Of a stretch of 64,000 nucleotides of DNA, positions 12,921 to 21,027 are shown in pieces. Numbering within the stretch: position 1 is the stretch's first letter; each line of letters opens with the position of its first letter. The stretch is from NCBI RefSeq assembly GCF_040833975.1, contig NZ_CP162130.1:1005501-1069500 (forward strand). The letters run 5' to 3'. Under the pieces are notes generated by a model. The model did not search any database and was not told where the DNA came from. It worked only from the letters and a program-made list of their open reading frames with translations. Both the position numbers and the translations under genes were made by a program. Source of the DNA: Leptospira sp. WS92.C1 (GTDB lineage Bacteria; Spirochaetota; Leptospiria; Leptospirales; Leptospiraceae).

Positions 12921-15254
12921 CTAATCGATTACCGTAAACGGGAATGAAATTTTTAAGATCGCGTTCACGCCCGGATTGAGGGCGTATTCCTTGTATCTGC
13001 TCAAGTGATCCACATAAGAAACATTGAATGCATTTTGAACGCTTAAATCCAATACAGGTTTGGAAGTCCCGTCTCCGAAATTGGGCAGTTCGAAACCCAA
13101 TCCTATATCCGTGAGATGATAACCCTTGGTGGGAGTTTCTTTCGGATCGACTCGATATTGAGAATCGTAAAATCTTTCATTGATTGAAACGTAAAAATTC
13201 TTTATTCCCCAAATGGAATCCTCCGTCCATCGGAGCCCGGCTCTGGCTCTGTTTGGCGTGGTTCTTGGAAGAGGATTTGTATCGTTTTGATTTCTTGCAT
13301 GCACGATATCGATTCCCCCTGAAAGAATTAATTTCTTAGTCACTTCGGCTTGTAGGGAAAATTCGCCCCCTCGTAAGATCGCTTCTCCTTGTTTGTATTG
13401 GAATTTGGGCAGACCTGAGTCCGGATCGATTTCGGCGATGCTTGAAGAGTAGATAAAATTTTGAACGTGATTTCGAAATACGCTGATCTCCGCTTGAATT
13501 CTGGAAGACGCGTATCTCAAAGAGAAATCAAGATTATTGGAATATTCGGGTTTTAATTCGTTTTTTCCGATTTCAAATCTGCCGGTTCCTTCGTGAACTC
13601 CGTTTGAAAAAAGTTCGAAAGGAGTGGGTGCTCGAAACCCTCTGCCGTAATTGAGGATCGTGGAAAAGGATTTATCGATCCTCCAGACCAAACTCGTGGA
13701 ACCAGTTGTTGCATAATAATTCTTGGTTTGTTCGTTGATTCCGAGGGTCGCGTTGTTGCGAATATCCGTCGATCTTTTGTCGTTTCTGATTCCCGCGCTC
13801 AAGGTCACCGAACCCAATTTGAGTTCCTCTAAAAAATAGGCTGCAACGTTGATAATTCCGTAAGAAGGGATCAGCGGTTCCGAACCGATGGTTTTGTTGG
13901 TCTGTTGAAACCCGGAGATTCCCACGGTTCCTTTCAAAATGTTGAATATAGGTTTGTGATGAAATTTTGCGTCCGCGGTTGCCGTATCCAAATACAGATT
14001 TAGACCTTGATGTTTGTCCCGAACCGTCGCTTGATAGTATTGAAACGCTTTTTCAAAATCGCTTATGGAGTTGTCCAACAAAGTGTCTTTGATCGGAAGA
14101 ATTCTATTTTTGGATTCGATTTCTCTTCGGTTGTTACGCTGATAAGAAACATCCAGTTCCAGATTTCCCGCGGGCAAAATCAAAAAAGAATGAAAATGAG
14201 ATTTCTCGTGCAGAAGTTTCTGATAGACGGTTGCACTCGGATTTTCGTTCGGATTGTCAAAAAGATCCTGGATTTGTTCTCTTCGAAACGAATCCATATA
14301 GAAGTTCCCCCATTTTCCGTCCAAGCCGATGGAGACGTTCTGGTTTTTTTCGATCATTCCCGTATTCGGAATCGTACCGTTCGGGGTTGTGATCCTTCCG
14401 GCCTTTCTCGTGTTAGCACTGGCACGATAACCGAAACCGTTGATATTGCCGTAAATAGCGAAGTTCCCCGCGTCTTGTTTGTTATTGGAATAACTATTGG
14501 AATTGAAAATGCCAGCCAGTTTCGGAACCCCTTCTCCCGAAAGAGGTGCTTTGTCTCGAATCACGTTTACAACCCCGCCGAGTGCGTCCGATCCGTATAA
14601 CAAACTTCCTGGCCCTCTTATAATTTCAATTTTTTGAATATTAAAAGCGTCTAATTCGACGGTGTGATCGTCTCCGAATTGTTGTTCCTCCTGGCGAACG
14701 CCGTCCGTCATCACAAGAACTCGTTGTCCGGTTAGACCTCGAATGATCGGTTTCGAGGTTCCCGCTCCGGTTGTCAGATTGGAAACACCTGGTGTGTTGT
14801 TGATCGCGGACATTGCCGTTTCCCCTCGTTGCCGATCCAATTGTCTGCCCGAAAGCACGGTGATCGGCTGTGGAGAAGTTAAAAAATCCGAAATCGTGGA
14901 TTTCGCAGTGACATTGATCGCAAATTCATCCAACGAACTTTTTGTTAATACAAAGTTGATTTTTTCGTCCTTTTCGCCAAAGGAGATGGAACTCGTTTCG
15001 GATTGATATCCTCTCGCGGATGCGATCAGAGTGTATTTTCCCGGAAGAATGTGATCTAAGATAAATTCCCCATTTTCGTCGGAAAGAACAGTCTTCCTAG
15101 ATTCCTGTAATAAAATTCTCGCGTTGGAAATCGGATTCCCTTCCTTGTCTTTTACAACCCCGGATAGTGCGACGTCCAAGGCATAGACAGAAAGAGGCGA
15201 GATAAAAATAGAGAATATGAATATTCTAAAATAAGAATGTGATTGCTTTTTCAA
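12921..15254 (-). CDS. TonB-dependent outer-membrane receptor
   Basis: This 777-residue receptor should import a metal complex or other ligand across the outer membrane, powered by TonB-ExbBD. Seen in order: a signal peptide ending near SVYA, a carboxypeptidase-regulatory-like beta domain (LSGVVKDKEGNPISNARILL to about residue 95), a plug with RGLTGQRVLVMTDGVR and IEIIRGPGSLLYGSDALGGVVNVI, and a long beta barrel ending in an aromatic residue region (KISFPFTVID). The N-terminal domain is not the STN signalling domain of FecA. It is preceded by a DUF2946-like gene and followed by a Cys-rich lipoprotein gene on one strand. A Fur-box-like site precedes the cluster, which favours iron or another metal as ligand. 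Confidence 0.93.
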   Translation of the reverse strand: MKKQSHSYFRIFIFSIFISPLSVYALDVALSGVVKDKEGNPISNARILLQESRKTVLSDENGEFILDHILPGKYTLIASARGYQSETSSISFGEKDEKINFVLTKSSLDEFAINVTAKSTISDFLTSPQPITVLSGRQLDRQRGETAMSAINNTPGVSNLTTGAGTSKPIIRGLTGQRVLVMTDGVRQEEQQFGDDHTVELDAFNIQKIEIIRGPGSLLYGSDALGGVVNVIRDKAPLSGEGVPKLAGIFNSNSYSNNKQDAGNFAIYGNINGFGYRASANTRKAGRITTPNGTIPNTGMIEKNQNVSIGLDGKWGNFYMDSFRREQIQDLFDNPNENPSATVYQKLLHEKSHFHSFLILPAGNLELDVSYQRNNRREIESKNRILPIKDTLLDNSISDFEKAFQYYQATVRDKHQGLNLYLDTATADAKFHHKPIFNILKGTVGISGFQQTNKTIGSEPLIPSYGIINVAAYFLEELKLGSVTLSAGIRNDKRSTDIRNNATLGINEQTKNYYATTGSTSLVWRIDKSFSTILNYGRGFRAPTPFELFSNGVHEGTGRFEIGKNELKPEYSNNLDFSLRYASSRIQAEISVFRNHVQNFIYSSSIAEIDPDSGLPKFQYKQGEAILRGGEFSLQAEVTKKLILSGGIDIVHARNQNDTNPLPRTTPNRARAGLRWTEDSIWGIKNFYVSINERFYDSQYRVDPKETPTKGYHLTDIGLGFELPNFGDGTSKPVLDLSVQNAFNVSYVDHLSRYKEYALNPGVNAILKISFPFTVID

Positions 15255-15308
15255 GCGAAACTCCCGGACAAAAGTCCTTAAAATCGAAACAAAATCGGAA
15301 ATGATTGT

Positions 15309-15647
15309 TTAAGAATTAAGGAGTGAAACGGGGGGAGCACGGCCGACTTTGATCTGATAAAAAAGCGAGCGCGGAAAAAAAACGGCGATGAAATCAAAAG
15401 ACTCAAGCTGAGAAAGCACAAAGCACACTTTGATTAAAAAGTTCGGGTTCCAAAGAGAGGGATTTGTCGTATGAAACTGACAAATCCGACACCAAACGGA
15501 AGGGATGGTTTCGGAATCCGAAGATGAAATTTGAGTTTGTATCGATGACTGCGGAGCATTCGTTTCCGAATGAAAGTGAATTTCCCCAACGAGAATGCCT
15601 AAAAGCAAAAACAGAAAAAGGTAGATACGAAATCGAGACATCTTCAT
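15309..15647 (-). CDS. DUF2946-like small exported protein
   Basis: This protein of about 112 residues has an N-terminal hydrophobic signal or anchor, then HFHSET, a CRICQFHT motif that could bind metal, a second hydrophobic stretch, and a C-terminal GRAPP motif. That arrangement resembles DUF2946 proteins, which end in R-x-P-P and often sit beside TonB-receptor and copper or other metal genes. ATG 15641 is an alternative start. It is 54 bp upstream of the TonB receptor and probably the first gene of that transcript. The role is unknown; metal sensing or trafficking is inference. Confidence 0.62.
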   Translation of the reverse strand: MKMSRFRIYLFLFLLLGILVGEIHFHSETNAPQSSIQTQISSSDSETIPSVWCRICQFHTTNPSLWNPNFLIKVCFVLSQLESFDFIAVFFPRSLFYQIKVGRAPPVSLLNS

Positions 15648-15658
15648 GTATTTAAATG

Positions 15659-15678
15659 GTAATGATAATCCAATATTA
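15659..15678 (-). promoter_or_regulatory. Fur-box-like operator
   Basis: The bases GGTAATGATAATCCAATATT match the left 13 positions of the classic Fur box (GATAATGATAATC) at 12 sites, while the right half is poor. The site is 12 bp upstream of the DUF2946-like gene, the expected place for repression of this metal-uptake transcript. The rest of 15648-15939 shows no gene. Confidence 0.45.
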
Positions 15679-15939
15679 ATAAGATCAATTTTTGTGTAAA
15701 ATCTTTTCTGTGTCTGATTTAATTTTCCGACCGATTCTTTAGTTGAAAGTTGGGAGAATGAAAAATTTAAAATTCAATCTTTGAGATAGGGAAAGCGAAA
15801 ACTTGAGAATTTCCAGTTTGGAATTAAGAAATCGAAGAATTTTAGCGGAAGTTCCAATCGAAAATTGAGTCGTTTGACGATCTCGACTCTACTTTTATAA
15901 ATTGGTTTTGCGAATATTTTTCTTGCAAATGTTACGGAA

Positions 15940-16986
15940 TTATTTCCGTAAAGTCGTAATTTCTCGGATGGAATCTTTGTGAAACCGAATCAATCCGGAT
16001 TGAACCGAATAGACGGAATAAAATTCTCCGATTTCGATCAGATACCCTTCTTCCGTATTTCCGTTGTTGCTTTTAATTTTAACATACGGTTGGCTTGACC
16101 ACTGCTCAAATTTTTGAAAATTTTGAATCCGTCCGATATCGGATTTAGAATAAACCGAGGTCTGATCGTTCTTATGGATTTTTTCCATCGAATCAAATTG
16201 AGATTGAAGAATGGAATCCTCAAGCGGAGAGATTTTGTTTATCTGAATCTTTTCCTCTTCGTTCAGATCCGGATTTTTTATTTCGGCAACATAACCACTT
16301 TTTAATATACTTCCTTTCGGATCTTTTTCCGCATCCGTAATCACCTGAATTTCACCCTCGATAAGAACGACTTTTTCGTTTTCCGGAGAAACCGCAATAA
16401 AGAGCGAGGTCCCTAAAAGTTGGGATCGGATATGAGGTCCGTTGACCTGCACTCCAACTCCTTCTTTTTTTGTTATGGAAGAAAACAGAAACGATCCTGC
16501 TTGAATTTTCAATTCGATGAGATTTTGACTCGAAACGATTTGCAAATTTGTATTCGGAAAAATTCGCATTTTAAATTCACCCGATCCTTTCAGAAGAAAA
16601 TCGCAATACGAATTTTCCTGGGTTTTAATTTCGATAAAATAAAAGGAAACCGCATTTTGTTCACAATTTCCGCTTGTCGCTTTGGGCTGAGCGATAATAT
16701 CTTCCGGTTGTGAGCGTTTTTGGTAAAATAGAAAAGAGCCAAAAACGAGGATAAGGCAAGCCGCGGCCAAAAAGAACGTCCCGGTTGTTTTCCAATAATT
16801 GGTTTTTTTATTTTCCGCAATCGGAAATTCCAAGGCGTCCAAAGATCCCAAAAGAGTTTTGATTCTTATTAATTCAAAGTATTCTCTTTGCAAATCGGGA
16901 TCCTCCTGTAATAACGTTTCCAAGTCTTTTGTATCTATATTTTTAGAAAATAAGCGAAGTAAGTTTTGTTTTTGATTGTTTTTCAT
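15940..16986 (-). CDS. FecR-like transmembrane regulator
   Basis: FecR proteins hold or activate a partner ECF sigma factor across the cytoplasmic membrane. Seen in 348 residues: a cytoplasmic N-terminal region of about 65 residues rich in charge, one membrane helix (about 67-88), then a periplasmic FecR domain with LIELKIQAGSFLFSS, GPHIRSQLLGTSLFIAV and VVLIEGEIQV. The last 45 residues form a separate small beta module (NNGNTEEGYLIEIGEFYSVY, then IREITTL). ATG 16986 is chosen because GGGAG lies 7 bases upstream; it overlaps the sigma-factor stop (TAATG). TTG 17007 is an alternative. Confidence 0.83.
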   Translation of the reverse strand: MKNNQKQNLLRLFSKNIDTKDLETLLQEDPDLQREYFELIRIKTLLGSLDALEFPIAENKKTNYWKTTGTFFLAAACLILVFGSFLFYQKRSQPEDIIAQPKATSGNCEQNAVSFYFIEIKTQENSYCDFLLKGSGEFKMRIFPNTNLQIVSSQNLIELKIQAGSFLFSSITKKEGVGVQVNGPHIRSQLLGTSLFIAVSPENEKVVLIEGEIQVITDAEKDPKGSILKSGYVAEIKNPDLNEEEKIQINKISPLEDSILQSQFDSMEKIHKNDQTSVYSKSDIGRIQNFQKFEQWSSQPYVKIKSNNGNTEEGYLIEIGEFYSVYSVQSGLIRFHKDSIREITTLRK

Positions 16987-17531
16987 TACTTCACTCCCTC
17001 TAACCAAGTTTTATCCACACCTAACGACTTTAATTCTTCTCTTAAAAGAGTTAACGCTGAGACCAATCTTCTACTGATCGTCCTTTGGGCGATTCCGGTT
17101 TGAAGCGATGTTTCGGCGATTGACTTCCCGCGTATACAATGCAGCACAACGATCGACTTTTCAGGTTCTTTTAGAAGGTGAATCGATTTATTCAATTTTT
17201 CCAGTAAAATTCTTTCTTCTTCTTGTCTTGTGATCGAAGCATCGTAAGAAGAGGTCAAAGTATCCCAGGATCCGATTTCAATGGAATTTACATTTTTAGC
17301 ATTTTTTCTAAAAAAATCCGTAAGTTCGTTTCTTGCAATGGCATAAACCCACGAGTTTTCGGATCCTTTGACGGAATCATACTTATCGCGATTGTTATAT
17401 ACTTTTATAAAAGTTTCCTGACAAAGTTCCTCTGCAACGTCCATTGTGATCCCGGACTTTAGGAAGAAAAACTTGAGTTTATTATAGTAACTTTTATATA
17501 GGTATTCAACGTTGTTTAAATTCAAAGTCAT
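16986..17531 (-). CDS. ECF-type RNA polymerase sigma factor
   Basis: This is a 181-residue sigma-70 protein with only regions 2 and 4, as in ECF factors. Region 2 includes AEELCQETFIKVYNNRDKY and WVYAIARNELTDFFRKN; region 4 includes LKEPEKSIVVLHCIRGKSIAETSLQTGIAQRTISRRL, a helix-turn-helix for the -35 element. The stop overlaps the FecR-like gene start, so the pair is translationally coupled like sigma/anti-sigma pairs. Its start codon is only 8 bp from the divergent gene at 17540, so the promoter region must overlap coding sequence. Confidence 0.93.
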   Translation of the reverse strand: MTLNLNNVEYLYKSYYNKLKFFFLKSGITMDVAEELCQETFIKVYNNRDKYDSVKGSENSWVYAIARNELTDFFRKNAKNVNSIEIGSWDTLTSSYDASITRQEEERILLEKLNKSIHLLKEPEKSIVVLHCIRGKSIAETSLQTGIAQRTISRRLVSALTLLREELKSLGVDKTWLEGVK

Positions 17532-17539
17532 CTTTAAAA

Positions 17540-18379
17540 ATGTACTTCCGCTCTTTATTACGGTATCAGGTTCAAATGTTCGCCAAAAAAAAAATATTTA
17601 GTAGCCAAAAGCTGAGATTTATTTCGGTAGCAATGTTCTGTTTCTTTTTTTCCAAAGACATCTTATCTGACGTAATTATTTTAAAAAACGGTCAAAAGAT
17701 CAAAGCGGATCGTATCGAGATGAAAAAAGGGAAGGTCAAAATTCAAATCGGAGTCGAAACCAAAATGATCGATTTTTCGGCTGTGAAGACAATTTTACCG
17801 GAAAATCTTTCAAAAAAGAAGGAAACTGAACTCTCTGACCTGAAGAAGGAACCCGAATTCCAATTGGAGCCACCGCTTGCACCGGCAGAAGAAAAACGTC
17901 CACCCGCGGTCAGTCCTAAGACTTTACGTTCTTTATCGGCACTGATTCCGGGTTGGTCTCCTCTGTTTTTTTCCGATGACAGAAAAATACAAATGACGGG
18001 TGGAATGATCGCCCTTTCCGAGTTGTATATCCTTTATCAGGGGTTGGAATTTTTTATGAAACCGGATTCGTATAGTGAATCTTCCAGACCGGAGAGAGCA
18101 TTGAATTCTACTGCCATTCTCGCCACCAACAATCAATCACTTTTTGTCTACTATCATTGGAAAAATCTCGAGATGGTAGTTACACAAAGAGGGAATATTA
18201 TGGATGAATCCGAGTTTTATGAGCAAGGACGATTTTATGGATTTGCATTGCTTGCGATTCTATCCATCGATTTCTATATAAGCCGCTCCGAATTGTTCAG
18301 CGGTAGTCTGAAAAGTATTCGTTTGTCAACGACCGATGGAGGAAAAACTTCTTTTCTTTCGGTTTCTTGGGTCTTTTAA
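17540..18379 (+). CDS. Exported protein with small beta module, divergent from ECF sigma
   Basis: This protein of 279 residues is of unknown function. A signal-like segment (FISVAMFCFFFSKDILS) is followed by a small beta unit, DVIILKNGQKIKADRIEMKK to MIDFSAVKTILP, similar in pattern to the C-terminus of the FecR-like neighbour. After a Pro/Glu linker comes SLSALIPGWSPLFFSDDRKIQMTGG and further hydrophobic stretches, resembling small membrane proteins of the DUF5683 sort. ATG 17540 has no clear ribosome site; ATG 17576 is a good alternative. Head-to-head orientation with the sigma/FecR pair suggests it belongs to their regulon. Confidence 0.65.
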   Translation: MYFRSLLRYQVQMFAKKKIFSSQKLRFISVAMFCFFFSKDILSDVIILKNGQKIKADRIEMKKGKVKIQIGVETKMIDFSAVKTILPENLSKKKETELSDLKKEPEFQLEPPLAPAEEKRPPAVSPKTLRSLSALIPGWSPLFFSDDRKIQMTGGMIALSELYILYQGLEFFMKPDSYSESSRPERALNSTAILATNNQSLFVYYHWKNLEMVVTQRGNIMDESEFYEQGRFYGFALLAILSIDFYISRSELFSGSLKSIRLSTTDGGKTSFLSVSWVF

Positions 18380-18442
18380 AAAAGAAGGCGTAACTGTAAA
18401 AAAAATCCGTATCAAATGTAGTTTTATCAGATGAGGTATCTT

Positions 18443-18607
18443 ATGAACCCGTTGCGAATCTATGTTGTGACCGTAATTTTAATTTTTGGCGCTATCTATC
18501 TTTTTGACACTACGATTTCGGATTTCGTTTTGAAAATCGGAGATATGGGAATCACCTTTGAAACTACTTTCTCCGATAAAAACAAAACCGTTAATTTAGC
18601 TTTGTAA
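18443..18607 (+). CDS. Small membrane protein (54 aa)
   Basis: This 54-residue open frame starts at ATG 18443 with GAGG 6 bases upstream. One hydrophobic helix (VVTVILIFGAIYLFD) is followed by a polar segment ending in VNLAL. It follows the exported-protein gene by 63 bp on the same strand and is followed by a strong terminator at 18679-18719, so it looks like the last gene of a short transcript. The family is unknown. Confidence 0.55.
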   Translation: MNPLRIYVVTVILIFGAIYLFDTTISDFVLKIGDMGITFETTFSDKNKTVNLAL

Positions 18608-18637
18608 TTTTCTTTCCATTCTTCGATCAAAAAAGTA

Positions 18638-18668
18638 TTTTTGTTTTTCAAATTCATTTTATGTTTTG
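18638..18668. repeat. 31-bp direct repeat, left copy
   Basis: A 31-base sequence, TTTTTGTTTTTCAAATTCAT plus 11 more bases, is found identically at 20972-21002 in the same orientation. The two copies bracket about 2.3 kb with the SGNH lipoprotein and outer-membrane protein genes. Confidence 0.85.
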
Positions 18669-18678
18669 ATAATGGGAT

Positions 18679-18719
18679 CGATGAAAAGACGTCATTTGAG
18701 TCTTCTCATCGATTTTTTT
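18679..18719 (+). terminator. Rho-independent terminator
   Basis: Arms CGATGAAAAGAC (18679-18690) and GTCTTCTCATCG (18700-18711) pair with one mismatch around a 9-base loop and are followed by seven T. It ends the transcript of the 17540-18607 genes. Confidence 0.85.
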
Positions 18720-18987
18720 AAAGATACGATTTTGATATCTTCTTTTTAAATTTAAAATGATTTCTTATTTTACACGATTCATAGTCGGATTCGTATTCTA
18801 TAAATATATCTACTTTTTTGTCTCTCAATAAAAACGACATGAAGATCTTGCATCGTTTTAGTAAAAGTATAAAATCAATTTTCGCAATCATGAAGAATTG
18901 AATATTTTGTTCAATTTCATAATTCATATAAATAAAAACGGATTTAAGGATATCGTGTTCAAGTTTTTTATGGGAGAATCGCAGACA

Positions 18988-19608
18988 ATGAATGGACTTT
19001 ATTTAAAGATATTTGTATTTATTTTTTCCTTTGCAACGATAGGCTGTGATAAAATCGAAGAATCTGATTCGGAGTTTTATCTTGGCTTATTTGTAAAACA
19101 ACCTTCACTGATGTTAGTCGGCGATAGTATTTCCGCATTTTGGCCAACAGAATTGTTAGAACCATTTGTGGCAACAAAAACCGCGTTTCCGAACCGGACC
19201 ACCGCGCAAATCATAGAAGCAACTCAAAATTTAGAGGGTCATTATCGCGCCTGTACATATAATGGAGGGGCTAACGATTATCTGTCCATTTTATTACCCG
19301 TCGAAGATTCTCTTATAGAAGCCACGGTTCAAAGACAAAAACAAGCAATCGCTCTTATGAAATCGAAATGTGATTCGATCGTTGTTATCGGGATTTGGAA
19401 CGTAGAATCACCGTGGCCGATTTTTCCCACCAAACAAGTGAACGATAAAATGAAATCAGAAATTACTGATGTATTTGTTTTCGATCCGACCATCGTAATT
19501 ACTTCGGATATGCTCTTTGACGGTGGTCACTTGACTTATAGAGGGTATCAGACCATGTCCGAATTGATAAAGGATATCTTTCAAGTTCAGGGAATCTTAA
19601 TTCGATGA
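18988..19608 (+). CDS. SGNH-hydrolase-like lipoprotein
   Basis: This 206-residue protein has a signal peptide ending in the lipobox ATIGC. The mature part has SGNH/GDSL hydrolase blocks: VGDSIS with the nucleophile Ser, NGGAND (block III, with Asn) and DGGHLTYRGY with the Asp/His pair near the C-terminus. Such enzymes are esterases or act on acylated glycans; the substrate is not predictable. The frame is open to 18898, but ATG 18988 gives a proper lipoprotein signal and has GGGAG upstream. The stop overlaps the start of the next gene (ATGA), so the two form a unit. Confidence 0.8.
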   Translation: MNGLYLKIFVFIFSFATIGCDKIEESDSEFYLGLFVKQPSLMLVGDSISAFWPTELLEPFVATKTAFPNRTTAQIIEATQNLEGHYRACTYNGGANDYLSILLPVEDSLIEATVQRQKQAIALMKSKCDSIVVIGIWNVESPWPIFPTKQVNDKMKSEITDVFVFDPTIVITSDMLFDGGHLTYRGYQTMSELIKDIFQVQGILIR

Positions 19609-20417
19609 GTATCAAATTGGTCTATCTTGTTATTTTTTTAACCTCTGTGATCGAACTTTTTGGAGAATCTTTATATCTAAATTCTCCTGAACCTAAAAAC
19701 AGATTCGCATTTGCATTTCAAAAGCAACAGCAAGAAACATTAAGTTCAAAAAAAGAAACGACGAACGCATTCGCTCAGTTAGAAAAAACAATCGGAAATT
19801 CCGTTTCCTTATACGCAATTCTGCCCTATACGAGAGTGCAGCAGTCCGGCGAAGGGTTAAAAGAACATTTAAATAACCAACAGATCGGGTTAAAAGTGTT
19901 TCTTCCCATTGTCGGTGATCTTATTTTTGTCAGCGGATTCAGTTATTTCTTTGCAACTGGAAAAGAAAATCTTGGAATCGGATCTGAAAAATTTGGCAAA
20001 GTGGAATTTTACGGAGGTTTGTTTGTTCGTAAGGGTTCTTGGGGAATTTTTTCAGTCGCGCGTTGGAGCTCGCAAGTAACCCCTCATTTATGGGAAAGAG
20101 CTGGGGAACAGTTTGAGAAAACCTGGTATTTCGACGTTTGGATTTCCTATACGAATACAAAAAAATCTTTTGAAGCGATTCTTGAAATGAGTCGTGTGAT
20201 CCGTTATGATCCCGAAAAAGAGAATCTGTATTCTACCGTCGTTGCTCCGGGTTTTCTCATTCATCTCGAATCGATCAGCTTGGGGCTTTCGGTTCCGATC
20301 ACGGTTACCGCTTCGCGTACATACTTGCCGGATGGAACTCTTGCTGATCTGAAACCAACGTTTGTGCGGGAAGATTTTGATCGCAGTTTTTTAGCAAAGG
20401 CGTTTCAATATTTTTAA
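19605..20417 (+). CDS. Putative outer-membrane beta-barrel protein
   Basis: This 270-residue protein begins with a signal segment (LVYLVIFLTSVIELFGES). The rest alternates polar and hydrophobic residues in short strands with aromatic residues, for example NSVSLYAILPYTRVQ, VEFYGGLFVRKGSWGIFSVAR and FDVWISYTNTKKSFEAILEMSR, and ends in aromatic FQYF, consistent with an outer-membrane barrel. The start overlaps the stop of the SGNH lipoprotein, so they probably work together at the outer membrane. The family is not recognised. Confidence 0.65.
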   Translation: MSIKLVYLVIFLTSVIELFGESLYLNSPEPKNRFAFAFQKQQQETLSSKKETTNAFAQLEKTIGNSVSLYAILPYTRVQQSGEGLKEHLNNQQIGLKVFLPIVGDLIFVSGFSYFFATGKENLGIGSEKFGKVEFYGGLFVRKGSWGIFSVARWSSQVTPHLWERAGEQFEKTWYFDVWISYTNTKKSFEAILEMSRVIRYDPEKENLYSTVVAPGFLIHLESISLGLSVPITVTASRTYLPDGTLADLKPTFVREDFDRSFLAKAFQYF

Positions 20418-21027
20418 GGGAAAGGAACGGATCGATTTTGATTTTGTTGATTTCTTCTTTTACTCTTTTGTATATTCAAAATAAAGAATGGAATGAACCA
20501 ACCGGATTTTAAGCGAAGAAAAACTCGCTTCTCAATGAAAGTTTAAAAAAGAAGCAAAAAATCAGTATTTTTTACGCAATCGTGAGTCGTTTAAAAGATC
20601 CAAATTGAGTCCGTTTTGATCACAGATTGCATTTCCACAATTTTGCCGAATCATTTTTCTTTGAGTAGCATACAGTGGCTTTTCGTAAGTAGATGAAAGA
20701 TGAACAATAGAATGATTCCGATTGGAATCGCATAAAGGAATCAATAGCCATATTTCGCACTCTTAGGAGGGATAAAACTTGGAGCTATCATCCTTAAAAA
20801 AAGTGAATCAAATACATACTTAAAAATACATAGAAAGATTCTTTCTTTCATGGAAGTGCAAACAAAATGTTTATGGTATCGGCTTGTACAGTCTTATGCC
20901 ATACGATTTTGTAAAAAAAGTATAAATTGATAGTGTTTCGTCGATAATCACTGATCGGAAGCAGGAAACGGTTTTTGTTTTTCAAATTCATTTTATGTTT
21001 TGTAAGAATTACACGGATTTGTGAAAG
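20418..21027. other. Intergenic region, about 610 bp
   Basis: No convincing gene. Short open frames, for example 20562-20744 on the minus strand, have no ribosome site or recognisable product. The right copy of the 31-bp direct repeat lies at 20972-21002. The region could be decayed sequence brought in with the upstream gene pair. Confidence 0.6.
20972..21002. repeat. 31-bp direct repeat, right copy
   Basis: Identical over 31 bases to 18638-18668. The bases just outside the two copies differ, so the repeat boundary is sharp. Confidence 0.85.

Noticed and set aside
20562..20744. 60-codon minus-strand frame in the gap after the barrel gene
   Set aside because: No ribosome site, no recognisable motif, lies in gene-free DNA.
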